A stretch of 64,000 bases of DNA from Mauremys mutica (lineage: Eukaryota; Chordata; Testudines; Geoemydidae), in the NCBI RefSeq assembly GCF_020497125.1, contig NC_059089.1, positions 29,282,282 to 29,346,281 of the forward strand, written 5' to 3'. The position numbers and the translations under genes were made by a program. Shown here piece after piece: positions 44,879-55,130 of the stretch (within the stretch, counting starts at the first letter, position 1; each line of letters starts with the position of its first letter). Under the pieces are notes generated by a model. It saw only the letters and a list, made by a program, of their open reading frames with translations, was not told the DNA's origin and ran no database searches.

Positions 44879-45817
44879 AATATAAGAATGGCCATGCTCG
44901 GTCAGACCAAAGGTCCATCCAGCCCAGTATCTTGTCTACCGACAGTGGCCAATGCCAGGTGCCCCAGAGGGAGTGAACCTAACAGGTAATGATCAAGTGA
45001 TCTCTCTCCTGCCATCCATCTCCACCCTCTGACAAACAGAGGCTAGGAACACCATTCCTTATCTATCCTGGCTAATAGCCACTAATGGACTTAACCTCCA
45101 TGAATTTATCTAGTTCTCTTTTAAATCCTATTATAGTCCTAGCCTTCACAACCTCCTCAGGCAAGGAGTTCCACAGGTTGATTGTGCGCTGTGTGAAGAA
45201 CTGCTTCCTTTTATTTGTTTTAAACCCGCTGCCCATTAATTTCATTTGCTGGCCCTTAGTTCTTATATTATGGGAACAGGTAAATAACTTTTCCTTACTC
45301 ACTTTCTCCACACCACTCATGATTTTATATACCTCTATCATATCCCCCCTTAGTCTCCTCTTTTCCAAGATGAAAAGTCCTAGCCTCTGTACTCTCTCCT
45401 CATATGGGACCCATTCCAAACCCCTAATCATTTTAGTTGCCCTTCTCTGAACCTTTTCTAATGCCAGTATATCTTTCTTGAGATGAGGAGCCCACATCTG
45501 TACTCAGTATTCGGGATGTGGGCGTATCATGGATTTATATAAGGGCAATAAGATATTCTCTGTCTTATTCTCTATCCCCTTTTTAATGATTCCTAACATC
45601 CTGCTTGCTTTTTTGACTGCCACTGCACACTGCATGGACGTCTTCAGAGAACTATCCACGATGACTCCAAGATCTCTTTCCTGATCAGTTGTAGCTAAAT
45701 TAGCCCCCATCATGTTGTATGTATAGTGGGGTTATTTTTTCCAATGTGTATTACTTTACATTTATCCACATTAAATTTCATTTGCCATTTTGTTGCCCGA
45801 TCACTTAGTTTAGTTTT
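44879..45817 (-). mobile_element. CR1 LINE fragment nested in the ND1 copy
   Basis: The minus-strand frames encode CAVAVKKASRMLGIIKKGIE, the RPHPEY and [11 protein letters not shown] motifs, [28 protein letters not shown] and [10 protein letters not shown], and the copy ends with the CR1 3' region near 44,879. GCTAG (44,874-44,878) and GCTAC (45,818-45,822) flank it and likely derive from one target. The insertion is 5'-truncated within the reverse transcriptase. Confidence 0.9.
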
Positions 45818-45818
45818 G

Positions 45819-45885
45819 CTACAGCAATTTGGATTGGGATTATATATATGAGTGGGGATATTAAACTAGAGGGTAGCATTTTCAT
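45819..45885 (-). pseudogene. ND1 pseudogene, N-terminal codons
   Basis: It begins with ATG at 45,883-45,885 directly after tRNA-Leu and ends with an IPIQIAVA segment. This joins the FFTLVERK piece on the far side of the CR1. Confidence 0.82.
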
Positions 45886-45960
45886 AGTTGGAGAGGGGAG
45901 TTGAATCCCTAAGTACAGGGTTTAGGCTTTTTGCATTGATACCTGGCTCTGCCACCCCAA
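45886..45960 (-). pseudogene. tRNA-Leu(UUR) (mitochondrial) copy
   Basis: The minus strand reads GGGGTGGCAGAGCCAGGTAT, then AAACCCTGTACTTAGGG and GATTCAACTCCCC. This is the mitochondrial tRNA-Leu(UUR) between 16S and ND1. The anticodon arm is partly altered. Confidence 0.86.
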
Positions 45961-46147
45961 CTTGGCCCTTTTGGTGGGGCTTGGTTATTTGTTCTTATTA
46001 TTATTAAAGTTAATTTCACTAATATAAAGGAAGGCTTGTTTTGAGATATAGGCCTTGCCTTTTTGGTCCTTTTGTACTAGAAAAGGCTCAGTTATAGATA
46101 GAAACTGACCAGGATTACTCCGGTCTGAACTCAGATCACATAGGACT

Positions 46148-46289
46148 GTTCAATCCTTGAGGAGGCCACTTAGGGATCTGGGGCAAAAATTGGTCCTGCT
46201 AGTGAAGGCAGGGGGCTGGACTCGATGACCTTTCAAGGTCCCTTCCAGTTCTAGGAGATTGGTATATCTCCAATTATTACCTTTATTAC
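46148..46289 (+). mobile_element. Truncated tRNA-derived SINE in the 16S copy
   Basis: It starts at the B-box-like GTTCAATCCTTGAGG, so the tRNA head is lost, and runs through GGTCCTGCTAGTGAAGGCAG to the tail CTTCCAGTTCTAGGAGATTGG with ATTACCTTT units. This tail matches the SINE at 8,067-8,250, not the CR1-type tail at 31.3 kb. Sequence on both sides is 16S rRNA. Confidence 0.85.
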
Positions 46290-46733
46290 CTAACAAACAA
46301 ACCCCTTGATAGCAGCTGCACCATCAGGATGTCCTGATCCAACAGTGAGGTCGTAAACTCCATCGTCTATTGGGGCTCTAGGATGGGATTGCGCTGTTAT
46401 CCTTGGGGTAGCTTGGTTCGGTGATCAAATATATTGGATCATTTTGCCATAGGCACTTTGAGTTGAAGGTCTAGGTATAGAAATATGTTCTTTTTTTGGA
46501 GGTTTTGTTTTACTCTGAGGTCGCCCAACCAAAAATAGGGATCAAATACAATTGGATAGAAGTCAGGAGAGGAGGTGTTAGTAATAGTTGATCTGTATTT
46601 GAAGTTCCACAGGGTCTTATGTTGTTCTCGCTTTTCCATGAGATTAATTTAACTGATTATTTGTAAGAGACAGGTAGAATCTCATTTGGCCATTCATTCT
46701 AATTTTTATTTAAAAGACAAGTGATTATGCTAC

Positions 46734-47457
46734 TGTAGCGGGGGGGGGGGGGGGGGGGGAGGGTGTGATGACTCACTGGCACGGCGCCTCCTGCTGGTCG
46801 TCTCTGGAATTCTCTCTTTCCAGCCCAGAGCACCCTCTGTAGGCTGGTGTTTTGCCTGCCGCTGGCCACCGTGTCTGTCCCAGACCTTGGTGCCCCTTTT
46901 CTCGGAGTTCTGCCTTCTGCAGTAACCCACACTCTGGGTCTCCCCACCCAGGGGAACCCCCAACCTCCTATCCCCACCTTGCCTCTGTGGCTACTGCCAG
47001 TCCTCATCTAGACCTTGCCTCAGTGGCTACTGCCAGTCCTCATCTAGTCCGCGCTCTCTGGGGCAGACTGCAGTCTGTAAACCAGTCATCCTTGGCAAGG
47101 GGGTTTTGGACCAGCTGCCTCTGCTTGTCTCTGGGCTGCCTCTCTGCAGCCCCAGTACCGCTTTGTGGGCCCTTAACTAGGCCTGCAGCCTGGGGCTTTG
47201 CTAGGCCGGAGCTCCCCAGCTCCCTCTTTCCTTCCTCAGTACTGCTCCACCCTAGATACCCTTCTCAGCTTCCCAGGCAACCAGGTCCTTCTCTCTCAAT
47301 AGCTAGGAGTGTCTTTTAGCTCCTGGCCAGCTGGGGGCTGATTGAGCTGGCCACAGCTGCGGCTGCTTCCTTAATCAGCCCAGCTTTCCCAGTTGAAGCC
47401 CTCTCTGAGGCTGCTTTTAACCCCTCTTGACTGGGATGGGGCAGCCGGCCCACCACA
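46734..47457 (+). mobile_element. Solo LTR (LTR-a, copy 2) in the 16S copy
   Basis: It begins TGTAGC followed by a run of G (46,740-46,759), carries the family landmark GGCGCCTCCTGCTGG and ends CACCACA. GCTAC is found at 46,729-46,733 and 47,458-47,462. Because the family end is itself CTACA, the exact right boundary could be a few bases later. 16S sequence continues on both sides. The relative at 2,619-3,312 has the same orientation. Confidence 0.85.
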
Positions 47458-47575
47458 GCTACATTTGCATGGTTAGAATACCGCGACCATTTAACAGTGT
47501 CACTGGGCAGGCATTGCCCCCAGCAACATGTTTCTGGTAAACAGTCAAACTTTTTATTTGCCTAGTTCGAGGATC

Positions 47576-48059
47576 CTTATGCTGCAAAGCCTGGCTTGTC
47601 TTCTGAAACACAGAGCCTTCTTTCCCTAGCTCGTCTTCTCTGACCTTGGCCTGTCCACCCCTCTTCCTTCTACTGCCCAAAACATCCAGTGGCCTTATGA
47701 GTCTTCCCCCAATTTTTTTGGATTTTTTTAACCCCTCCTTTGTCACCTCTATCTCTTTTGTCTTGTTTGGGAATTGTCCACTCTCCAAACAGCCCACTGC
47801 AGACAAGTAGGAGGAAGTAGCCTCTCCCAGCTACAATAGCCTCCTTAGCATACTTATAGACTAGTCAAAGTACAGTTGTTAAGGTTAATGTGTCTCCATT
47901 GTCCCTGGTCTGGAAGAGATGTGTTTAAAACTTTGTCAGCATTGGTGGAGACACATAAATGTGGAATTAGTTGATAGAACAGTTTTCTTAAGCACAATTT
48001 CACAAGGTCAGCCAGAATTCGTAAGTTATAGAGACAGATTCCCCAGATCATCACTGTAG
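47576..48059. other. Intron J-K, nothing recognised
   Basis: Pyrimidine-rich then AT-rich sequence without a recognised gene or repeat. Confidence 0.5.
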
Positions 48060-48538
48060 TTTAAAACTTTTCCCCCAGTCTTGACTGAAAATTGCCAGTG
48101 ATGGAGAATCCAGCACAACCGTTGGTAAATGTTTCCATTGATTAATTACCCTTGCTGTTTATTACAAAAAAAAAAAAAAAGCACGTCATTTACGGTCTGT
48201 CTAGTTTCAATTTACAGCCATTGAATCATGTAATATGTTTCTCTGCTAGACTTAACAGCCCATTATTAAATATTTGTTCCCCATGTAGGTGTTTATAGAC
48301 TGTGATCAAATTATCCCTTAATTTTCTCTTTGTTAACTAAATAAATTGAACTCCTTGAGTCTTTCACTATAAGGCAGGGTTTCTAATTGTTTAAATAATT
48401 TTCATGGTTCTTATCTGAATCATCTCTAATTTATCACCCTTTTTGAATTTTGGACACCAGAACTGGACAAAGTATTCCAGCAGTGGTTGCACCAATGCAA
48501 AATATAGAGGTAAAATAACCTTTCTACTCCTGCTTGAG
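48060..48538 (-). mobile_element. Old CR1/L3-like LINE 3' fragment
   Basis: The minus strand gives LVQPLLEYFVQFWCPKFKKG at about 48,440-48,500 and a broken LRDNLITVYKHLHGEQI further left. This is the C-terminal region of a divergent CR1-group LINE. A 16-base A run lies at about 48,165-48,180. The hAT-a copy 4 sits in it, and a short continuation follows on the right to about 48,830. Confidence 0.55.
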
Positions 48539-48788
48539 CAGGGCCGGCTCCAGACCCCAGCGCGCCAAGCGCACGCTTGGGGCGGCGTGCCGCAGGGGGG
48601 TGGCAGGAGGCTCCGGTGGACCTCCCGCAGGCATGCCTGCGGAGGGTCCGCTGGTCCCGCGGCTCCGGTGGACCTCCCGCAGGCACGGCAGCGGGAGGTC
48701 CACCGGAGCCGTGGGACCGGCAACCGCCAGAGCGCCCCCCGCAGCGTGCCGCCTGCTTGGGGCGGCGTAATTCCTAGAGCCGCCCCTG
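48539..48788. mobile_element. GC-rich hAT MITE (hAT-a, copy 4, 250 bp)
   Basis: Flanked by TGCTTGAG at 48,531-48,538 and 48,789-48,796. It reads opposite to the other copies: it starts CAGGGCCGGCTCCAG and ends CTAGAGCCGCCCCTG. It is the shortest copy, with only about two internal blocks. Confidence 0.92.
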
Positions 48789-49636
48789 TGCTTGAGAATG
48801 CCCTGTTTATATACTCTTTTGACCACAGCCAGCACCTCCTGACTCCCACCACCACCACTTGGGGATCATCTAACACTCTTTTCCAATACCTGGAGTGCAA
48901 TAACCATGGACAAGTGGATGCTGAATGTCATCCACTCTGGCATTATGATAGAGTTTACATCCCTACCTTCTCCAAAATCCCTCTCCCTGCTTTGGGGCTG
49001 CTCTCACAAGAATATTCTCAAACAAGAGGTGAACTCTTTATTGAAGTGAGGAGTGATAGAACATGTCCCTCTTCAATACCAAGGGACAGGGTTTTTTTCA
49101 ACTTACTTCCTTGTATCCAAAAAAAAGGGCGGTTGGAGACCAATCCTCAACCTCCGCCAACTCAACCACTTCATTTGTAAACTCAGATTTCACATGGTCA
49201 GATTGGTATCTATAATCCCATCATGAGAAAAGGGCGTGTGGTTTACAGCTTTCAACATGAATGATGCCTACTTTCATGTCGACATTCATCCCGCTCCTAG
49301 ACACTTCCTCAGAGTCATGGTGGGGTCTGACCATTTTCAGTATAGGGTGTTTCCTTTTGGAATAGCAACTGGACCCAGAGCCTTTACCAAGATATTCTTG
49401 GTAGTAGCAGCTCATGGTCTCGTTGTCTTTCCCTACCTTGACGACTGGCTGTTTGTCACCAAGTCCCAGCAGGAAGCCTACGCATTAACTTCTATGATAC
49501 TACACTTCTTGTCCTCACTGGAAGTCAGCATAAATGCTGAAAAATCTGTTCTCAGCCCCACACAATCTCTGGACTTCAGTGGCTCCACCTTGAATTCTTA
49601 TCACCGCAAGAGCATACCGGGCCAAAACCAGGTTCC

Positions 49637-50330
49637 AGACCATGACCAATACCTCCAGTTTGGATCACAAACAATCCTTGAATCATCTTTGTCGCCTTTG
49701 TCCAGCTTGTCCTCATCCATCCTTCCATGAATCCAAGTCGACGCCACACCATTCTATTTTGTTGCGAGCACAATCTTTCCATTTCTGGCCAAAGAGTTTT
49801 GTCATTGGATTGGTCCAGTGCATTTTCAGTCTGCCTAGTGGTCACTTGTGGTCTCTGGGGATCCGGTCATTGATACAGGTTGTCCACCTATTGTCTTGCC
49901 TGCGGACTACATGACCTGCCCATCTTCACTTTGCGTCATACATCACCTGCACTACATCAGTCACCTCTGTACGCCTTCTGATCTCCTCATTCGGTGTATG
50001 ATCACGGAGCGATATCTTACACATTTGCCTTTCCACTGCTTGCTGGGTGACAGCGAATTTTTCTTCCTCAGCTTTCATTGTTGACCAGCTTTCTGCTCCA
50101 TATATCATTGCTGGCAGACCAGTGGAGTTAAACAGTTCTTTTCTTTTCTTCATGGGCAGTTCATCATCTGTTTTAGATGTCTTTATTTTGTTGAAACTTG
50201 CCCACCCTGCCTTTCTCCTCCTGCATTCCCCTTCAAATGAGTTGTCTCTGCTCAGTTGCTGACCCAGGTAAATATATTTGTCAACTGCCTCGATTTCTTT
50301 CGCTTGAGTACCGGTCAGCGAAATGTCTTT
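49637..50330 (-). mobile_element. RTE-like LINE 3' part nested in DIRS-4
   Basis: The minus strand encodes AVDKYIYLGQQLS near 50,280, NSTGLPAMIYGAESWS, QAVERQMCKISLRDHTPNEE, IRRRTEVTDVVQ, then RWAGHVVRRQDNRWTT and a tail like that of the fragment at 14,004. This is the C-terminal end of the same RTE-like reverse transcriptase family. It also ends shortly after the coding part, with no poly-A. DIRS sequence lies on both sides. No clear duplication was found. Confidence 0.8.
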
Positions 50331-51017
50331 CTCTCTCCTGTGTCATATGGCCTCATTCACCTATGACACCCCATTCCCATGACTTCACCTCTCCAAACCA
50401 CCATCCTATGAACCTCATGGTAACAGTTCCAGTCAAGGTGGTGTCTTCCCCGCTATGGTGGACAAATCCTTATCAGGTATGAGTGGGCATCCCCTTTCTC
50501 CCTTCCTTTCCTGATAGGACCATTATTACAGACCCATCCCCATTAGGTTGGGAAGCCCACATGAACAGTCACAGCACAAGGTACCTGGACATCTTGAGAG
50601 TCCAGGATCCACATCAATATCCTGGAGTTATGAGCAGGATATTGGAAGACATGTGAGTCCTTTCTTTCATTCATCCACGCTCGCTATGTTCTTATAATGA
50701 CAGACAATTTTACGACTATCTTCTACATCAACAAACAGGAAGAAGTGAGATCAGTCTCCCTGTGTGCAGAATCAGTCAGTCTCTGGAACTGGTATATCAC
50801 CAATCGAATCACGCTATTGGCAGTATACCTTCTGGGGAAGCAAAATGTGATTGCAGACTTCATCTCCAGACATTTTGCAATTGACAACAAGTGGGAGCTC
50901 CACAACTGGGTATTGCACACTATTTTCACTCTATGTGGAATCCTAGCCAGAGATATGTTCATCTCTCAAGCAAACAGGAAATGCACCACATATTGCTCCA
51001 GAGGAGCCCTAGATCGC

Positions 51018-52080
51018 CTCTCCCACTCCGTGAACCTTTAGCTTCCTGCTCCATGTCTCTCCTTTCCATGAAGATTGCTTTCCTTGTAGCTGTTACCTCA
51101 GCTAGAAGAGTTGGCAAGCTTGGAGCAATGATGGCAGAGCCTTCTTACACTGTATTCCATAATGATAAGGTTTCTTTTCAGCTATACCCCAAATTCACTC
51201 CTGAAGTAGTTTCAGAATTTCACTTTAACCGATCAATTCACTTGCCTGTGTTCTTCCCAAAACTGCATATTTCTGCAGAAGAACGAAGACTCCACTCCCT
51301 CAATGTTCAGCAGACCTTGGCCTTTTACCTGCAAAAAACAAAACCCATCAGGAAATCCCTGAGACTATTAGTCACTATATCAAAAAGAATCAGGGGGCAT
51401 GCTATCTCCACCCAGAGAATCTCCAAATGGATCTCTGGCTGCGTTCTACTCTATTAGCTATTGAACCTTCCCCAAACCCCACTGAGATAAGAGTGCATTC
51501 CACCAGAGCAGAAGCAACAACTGTAGTATCACTTCTGGAGGTACCCCTCCATATCTATAAAGCAGTCACACGTTTGCAAGACATTATGCCTTGGTACAGG
51601 ACTCCTCTGCCTCCTCTGGAATGGCGGTCCTCCACTCAACTCTGCTATCTACATCCTTGCATCTTCCTCCAACTTAGGTACTGTTTGTCGGTCACCCACA
51701 GTGGAATATAATAGGATCATTACTTGAAGAAGAAAGGGAGGTTACTGACCTGTAACTGAAGGATCTTTGAGATTCATGGTCCCTATCTGTATTCCACTGC
51801 CTGCTCTCCTTCTCTTCTGTTTTGGATCTTATCTGATTCATGGCAGAGAAGGAACTGGAGAGGCGATCAGTCCACCCCACCCTCTATCTCCTTTGAGAGA
51901 GGCATGAGGCGAACCAGGGTGCATGTGCAGACCAATAGACATAACTTTCAAATTCTTCAGCTCCTGATGCATGGTGTGCATGCGTAACCCACCATGGAGT
52001 AGAGATAGGGACTACCCATCTCAAAGAACCTCCAGTTACAGGTCAGTACTCCAGATAAGGAGTGAGTACAGTATTGTTAC
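51018..52080 (+). pseudogene. DIRS tyrosine recombinase with right terminus (nested copy)
   Basis: The largest frame ends at 51,457. It contains REPLASCSMSLLSMKIAFLV, TSARRVGKLGAMM (first catalytic Arg), SEFHFNRSIHLPVFFPK, a basic helix and AISTQRISKWI. After a frame change come VHSTRAEATT (the His-x-x-Arg box) and a degraded C-terminus. The terminal arms lie at 51,738-51,799 and 51,995-52,052. The nucleophilic Tyr segment is not clearly preserved. It interrupts DIRS-4, whose linker resumes at about 52,085. Confidence 0.72.
51738..52052. repeat. Inverted arms of DIRS right terminus
   Basis: The arm at 51,738-51,799 (GGAGGTTACTGACCTGTAAC and onward) is repeated as its complement at 51,995-52,052 (TCCAGTTACAGGTCAGTACTCC region). 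The spacing is about 195 bp. The layout matches that at 2,181-2,512. Confidence 0.8.
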
Positions 52081-52775
52081 CAGCTGCTTTCATTCTGCAG
52101 TGGAATCAAGGCCTGCCATATGCTTTCTATCAATTCTCCAGATCCCCAGAGAGATATCCAAAGTGAAATGAGGGCAAGCTGCGAACATTCTTATGAGTTT
52201 CTACTGTTCAAGACAGTTTTGGCTGGTAGACTTGCTGCATATGTCCATTCAACTGCCTAGACCTGATTTCACAGGCCAGATACTTCATGATCAGATACAC
52301 CACCCAGACACAAAGTCCCTACATCTAACAGCCTGGATGTTGGTTGCTTAAGTATCATGCACAGGGCCTTCCTCATTTAACCAGACATCCTGATACAGAA
52401 AAGGAAAACATCCATCAGAAGGACTTACTTGCCAAAAAAGGAAGAGGTTCTCTATGTGGGCAGCCCAATATTGCCTGGACCCTATGGAGACTATGATATT
52501 GAACGTCCTTCTCTACTTGGTACATTTAAAGCACTCCAATATTTCATACAGCTCTATTGAGGTCCACCTTTCACTAATCTCAGCTTGCCATCTGTCTGTC
52601 CGGTTGTGCACTCACATGACGGTATTGAACTTCCCAAAGGGTTTATTATATTAACCACCAGCCAGGGAACCTGCTTCTGCCTGGAACATCAACATTGGAG
52701 CTGCCCATCATGTTGCTGTGAGGGGATGCCAGGTCTCTGGGTCCCTGGATCTCTGAGTATTTTAAGCCTCTAGAG

Positions 52776-54440
52776 TCAAAATGGGGTTCTCAGCCACCAC
52801 TGAGAACAGCCTAGCTCCATCCTCTTTGGAACCCCCCTTCAAGTAGTTGAAGGCTGCTATCAAATCTCCCCTCACTCTTTTCTTCTGCAGACTAAATAAC
52901 CCCAGTTCCCTCAGCCTCTCCTCATAAGTCATGTTCCCAAGCCCCCTAATAATTTTCGTTGCCCTCCGCTGGACTCTCTCCAATTTGTTCACATCCTTTC
53001 TGTAGTGGGGGGACCAAAACTGGATGCAGTACTCCAGGTGTGGCCTCACCAGTGCCGAATAGATCTTCCCTCGATCTGCTGGCAATACTCCTACTAATAC
53101 AGCTCAATATGCCGTTGGCCTTCTTGGCAACAAGGGCACATTGCTGACTCAACTCCAGCTTCTCGTCCTCTGTAATCCCCAGGTCCTTTTCTGCAGAACT
53201 GCTGCTTAGCCAGTCAGTCCCCAGCCTGTAGCGGTGCATGGGATTCTTCCTTCCTACATGTAGGACTCTGCACTTGTCCTTGTTGAACCTCATCAGATTT
53301 CTTTTGGCCCAATCCTCCAATTTGTCTAGGTCATTCTGGACACCATCCCTCCCCTCCAGCATATCTACCTCCCCCCCAGCTTAGTGTCATCTGTGAATTT
53401 ACTGAAGGTGCAATTCATCCCATCATCCAGATAATTAATAAAGATGTTGAACAAAACCGGCCCCAGGTCCGACCCTTGGGACACTCCGCTTGATACAAAC
53501 TAGATACCAACTGCCAACTAGACATCGAACTGTTGATCACTACCCGTTGAGCCTGACAATCTAGCTAGCTTTCTATCCACCTTATAGTCCATTCATCTAG
53601 CCCATACTTCTTTATCTTGCCGGCAAGAATACTGTGGGAGAGCGTATCAAAAGGTTTGCTAAAGTCAAGATATATCACATCCACCGCTTTGCCCATATCC
53701 ACAGAGCCAGTTATCTTATCATAGAAGGCAATCAAGTTGGTCAGGCATGGCTTGCCCTTGGTGAATCCATGTTGACTGTTCCTGATCACCCTCCTCTTTT
53801 CCAGGTACTTCAAAATGGATTCCTTGAGAACCTGCTCAATGATTTTGCCAGGGACTGAAGTGAGGCTGACCAGTCTGTAGTTCCCTGGGTCACTATATTT
53901 GCCTTTTTTCAATTATCCGGGACCTCCCCCGGTCGCCACAAATTTTCAAAGATAATGGCCAATGGCTCTGCAATCACATCAGACAACTCTCTCAGTACCC
54001 TTGGATGCATTAGATATGGACCCATGGACTTGTGCATGTCCAGCTTTTCTAAATAGTCCTTAATCTGTTCTTTCACCACTTCGGCTGTTCACCTCCTCCC
54101 CATACTGTGTTGCCCAGTGCAGCAGTCTGGGAGCTGACCTTGTCTGTGAAGACCGGCAAAAAAAGCATTGAGAATTTCAGCTTTTTCCACATCATCTGTC
54201 ACTGTTGCCTCCCCCCTTCAGTAAGGGTCCCACACTTTCCTTGACCACCTTCTTGTTGCTAACATACCTATAGAAACCCTTCTTGTTACCCTTCACATCC
54301 CCTGCTAGCTGCAACTCCAATTGTGCCTTGGCCTTCCTGATTACACTCCTGCATGCTCTAGCAATATTTTATACTCCTCCCTAGTCATCTGTCCAAATTT
54401 CCACTTCTTGTAAGTAGAGAGTTAAAGAAACCCCTCCGAC
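52776..54440 (-). mobile_element. CR1 LINE, antisense, truncated at both ends
   Basis: The minus strand runs from [24 protein letters not shown] sequence near 54,350, through SVPGKIIEQVLKES, NSQHGFTKGKPCLTNL, DVIYLDFSKPFDTLSH (motif A), FTDDTKLGG (motif C, before a frame change), [19 protein letters not shown] and [19 protein letters not shown] to LFSVVAENP. The usual 3' end is missing after this point. Same subfamily as the copy at 22.9-24.8 kb. Confidence 0.85.
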
Positions 54441-54956
54441 AACATAGTTCCTGTTTCTCTGCCTCCTCCCACACATTGCCTAGCTACAGGGCTCCTCCCC
54501 TCCCCCAGGCCAGACACCTGCATCCTCTCTCACCCTAGAGCCCAGCTGCGGGGCCCTCCCAACCCAGACACCTGCACCCCTCTCCCCCAGAGCCCAGCTT
54601 TGGGGCGCCCCCAGCCCAGACACTATCACTCTCAACTTCTCTAGAGCCCAGGGATCCAGAGGGAGAAATAGCCTGATGCTGGGTTGCGGGCTTGTACGGA
54701 GTTGCTTGCAGATCGCATCATTCTTTCAGGGGTGCAGCTGCTGGGAACCCTCCTGTTTTCTATTGGTGAGCTGGGCTCTGCCTGGTCCAGCGGCCCCTAG
54801 TGGCAGCCATCAGCTGTGCAGTCCATTTTGCGGGTAGAGGGGAGGAAATTCTGCACGCACAACATTAATTTCTGCACAAATTCTGCATGTGCAGTGGTAC
54901 AGAATTCCCACAGGAGTACTTTCAAATTCCCAGGGAACGGAGGGAGAAATTCTGCC

Positions 54957-55130
54957 CTTTATGCGCTTGCATGGGTGCACAAAGAGGCACAGGATGCATA
55001 TACAGCCTCAGTGGACACTGCTATTCAAAAGACTCTAGTCTTGCAATCAGGAGATGCATGCACACCTATAGTGGCATCCATACTGACAACATTTTGAAGA
55101 GCCATAATTGCCATAGGGTAAGTAACCATT
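54957..55130. repeat. Solitary DIRS terminal-repeat fragment
   Basis: The stretch ending GCCATAATTGCCATAGGGTAAGTAACC, with TAGTGGCATCCATACTGACA before it, resembles the terminal arms of the DIRS elements (GAATACAGATAGGGAC..., CTCGAAGAACC..., GGTAAGTAACC). No coding part is attached. The GC-rich stretch to its left (54,441-54,956) ends with AGAATTCCCACAGGAGTA and may be a further DNA element. I could not define its ends. Confidence 0.4.

Larger units (their letters stand above)
43090..47575 (-). other. NUMT: nuclear copy of mtDNA from ND2 to 16S
   Basis: On the minus strand the order is 16S rRNA (partial), tRNA-Leu(UUR), ND1, tRNA-Ile, tRNA-Gln (opposite strand), tRNA-Met, ND2, ending where tRNA-Trp would begin. 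This is the standard vertebrate mitochondrial order. Coding parts contain frameshifts, and ND2 has a large internal deletion, so it is not live mtDNA. Three nuclear insertions split it (CR1 at 44,879-45,817, SINE at 46,148-46,289, LTR at 46,734-47,457). About 2.7 kb is mitochondrial. It lies antisense in the GARNL3 intron. Confidence 0.93.
45961..47575 (-). pseudogene. 16S rRNA (mitochondrial) copy, split by SINE and LTR
   Basis: Three segments (45,961-46,147, 46,290-46,728 and 47,463-47,575) match large-subunit mitochondrial rRNA on the minus strand. Landmarks on the plus strand are GGTCTGAACTCAGATCAC, GCTGCACCATCAGGATGTCC, TGCGCTGTTATCC, GGTCGCCCAACC and GCGACCATTTAACAGTGTCA. Only the 3' part of the gene is present. 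Conservation fades after about 47,575. Confidence 0.92.
48930..52700 (+). mobile_element. DIRS-4, split by an RTE-like LINE and another DIRS fragment
   Basis: The order is: reverse transcriptase start (FFSTYFLVSKKKGGW, about 49,085-49,130), motif A region (AFNMNDAYFHVDIH), YLDDWLF near 49,440 with both Asp intact, an interrupting LINE (49,637-50,330), the RT C-terminal segment, and RNase H at 50,697-51,010 (MTDNFTTIFYINKQE, VIADFISRHF). A jump follows to a recombinase with terminal arms (51,018-52,080), and then the missing RNase H-recombinase linker (WLVDLLHMSIQLPRP, SIEVHLSLISACH) at 52,085-52,680. The right side is cut by a CR1. Confidence 0.75.
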
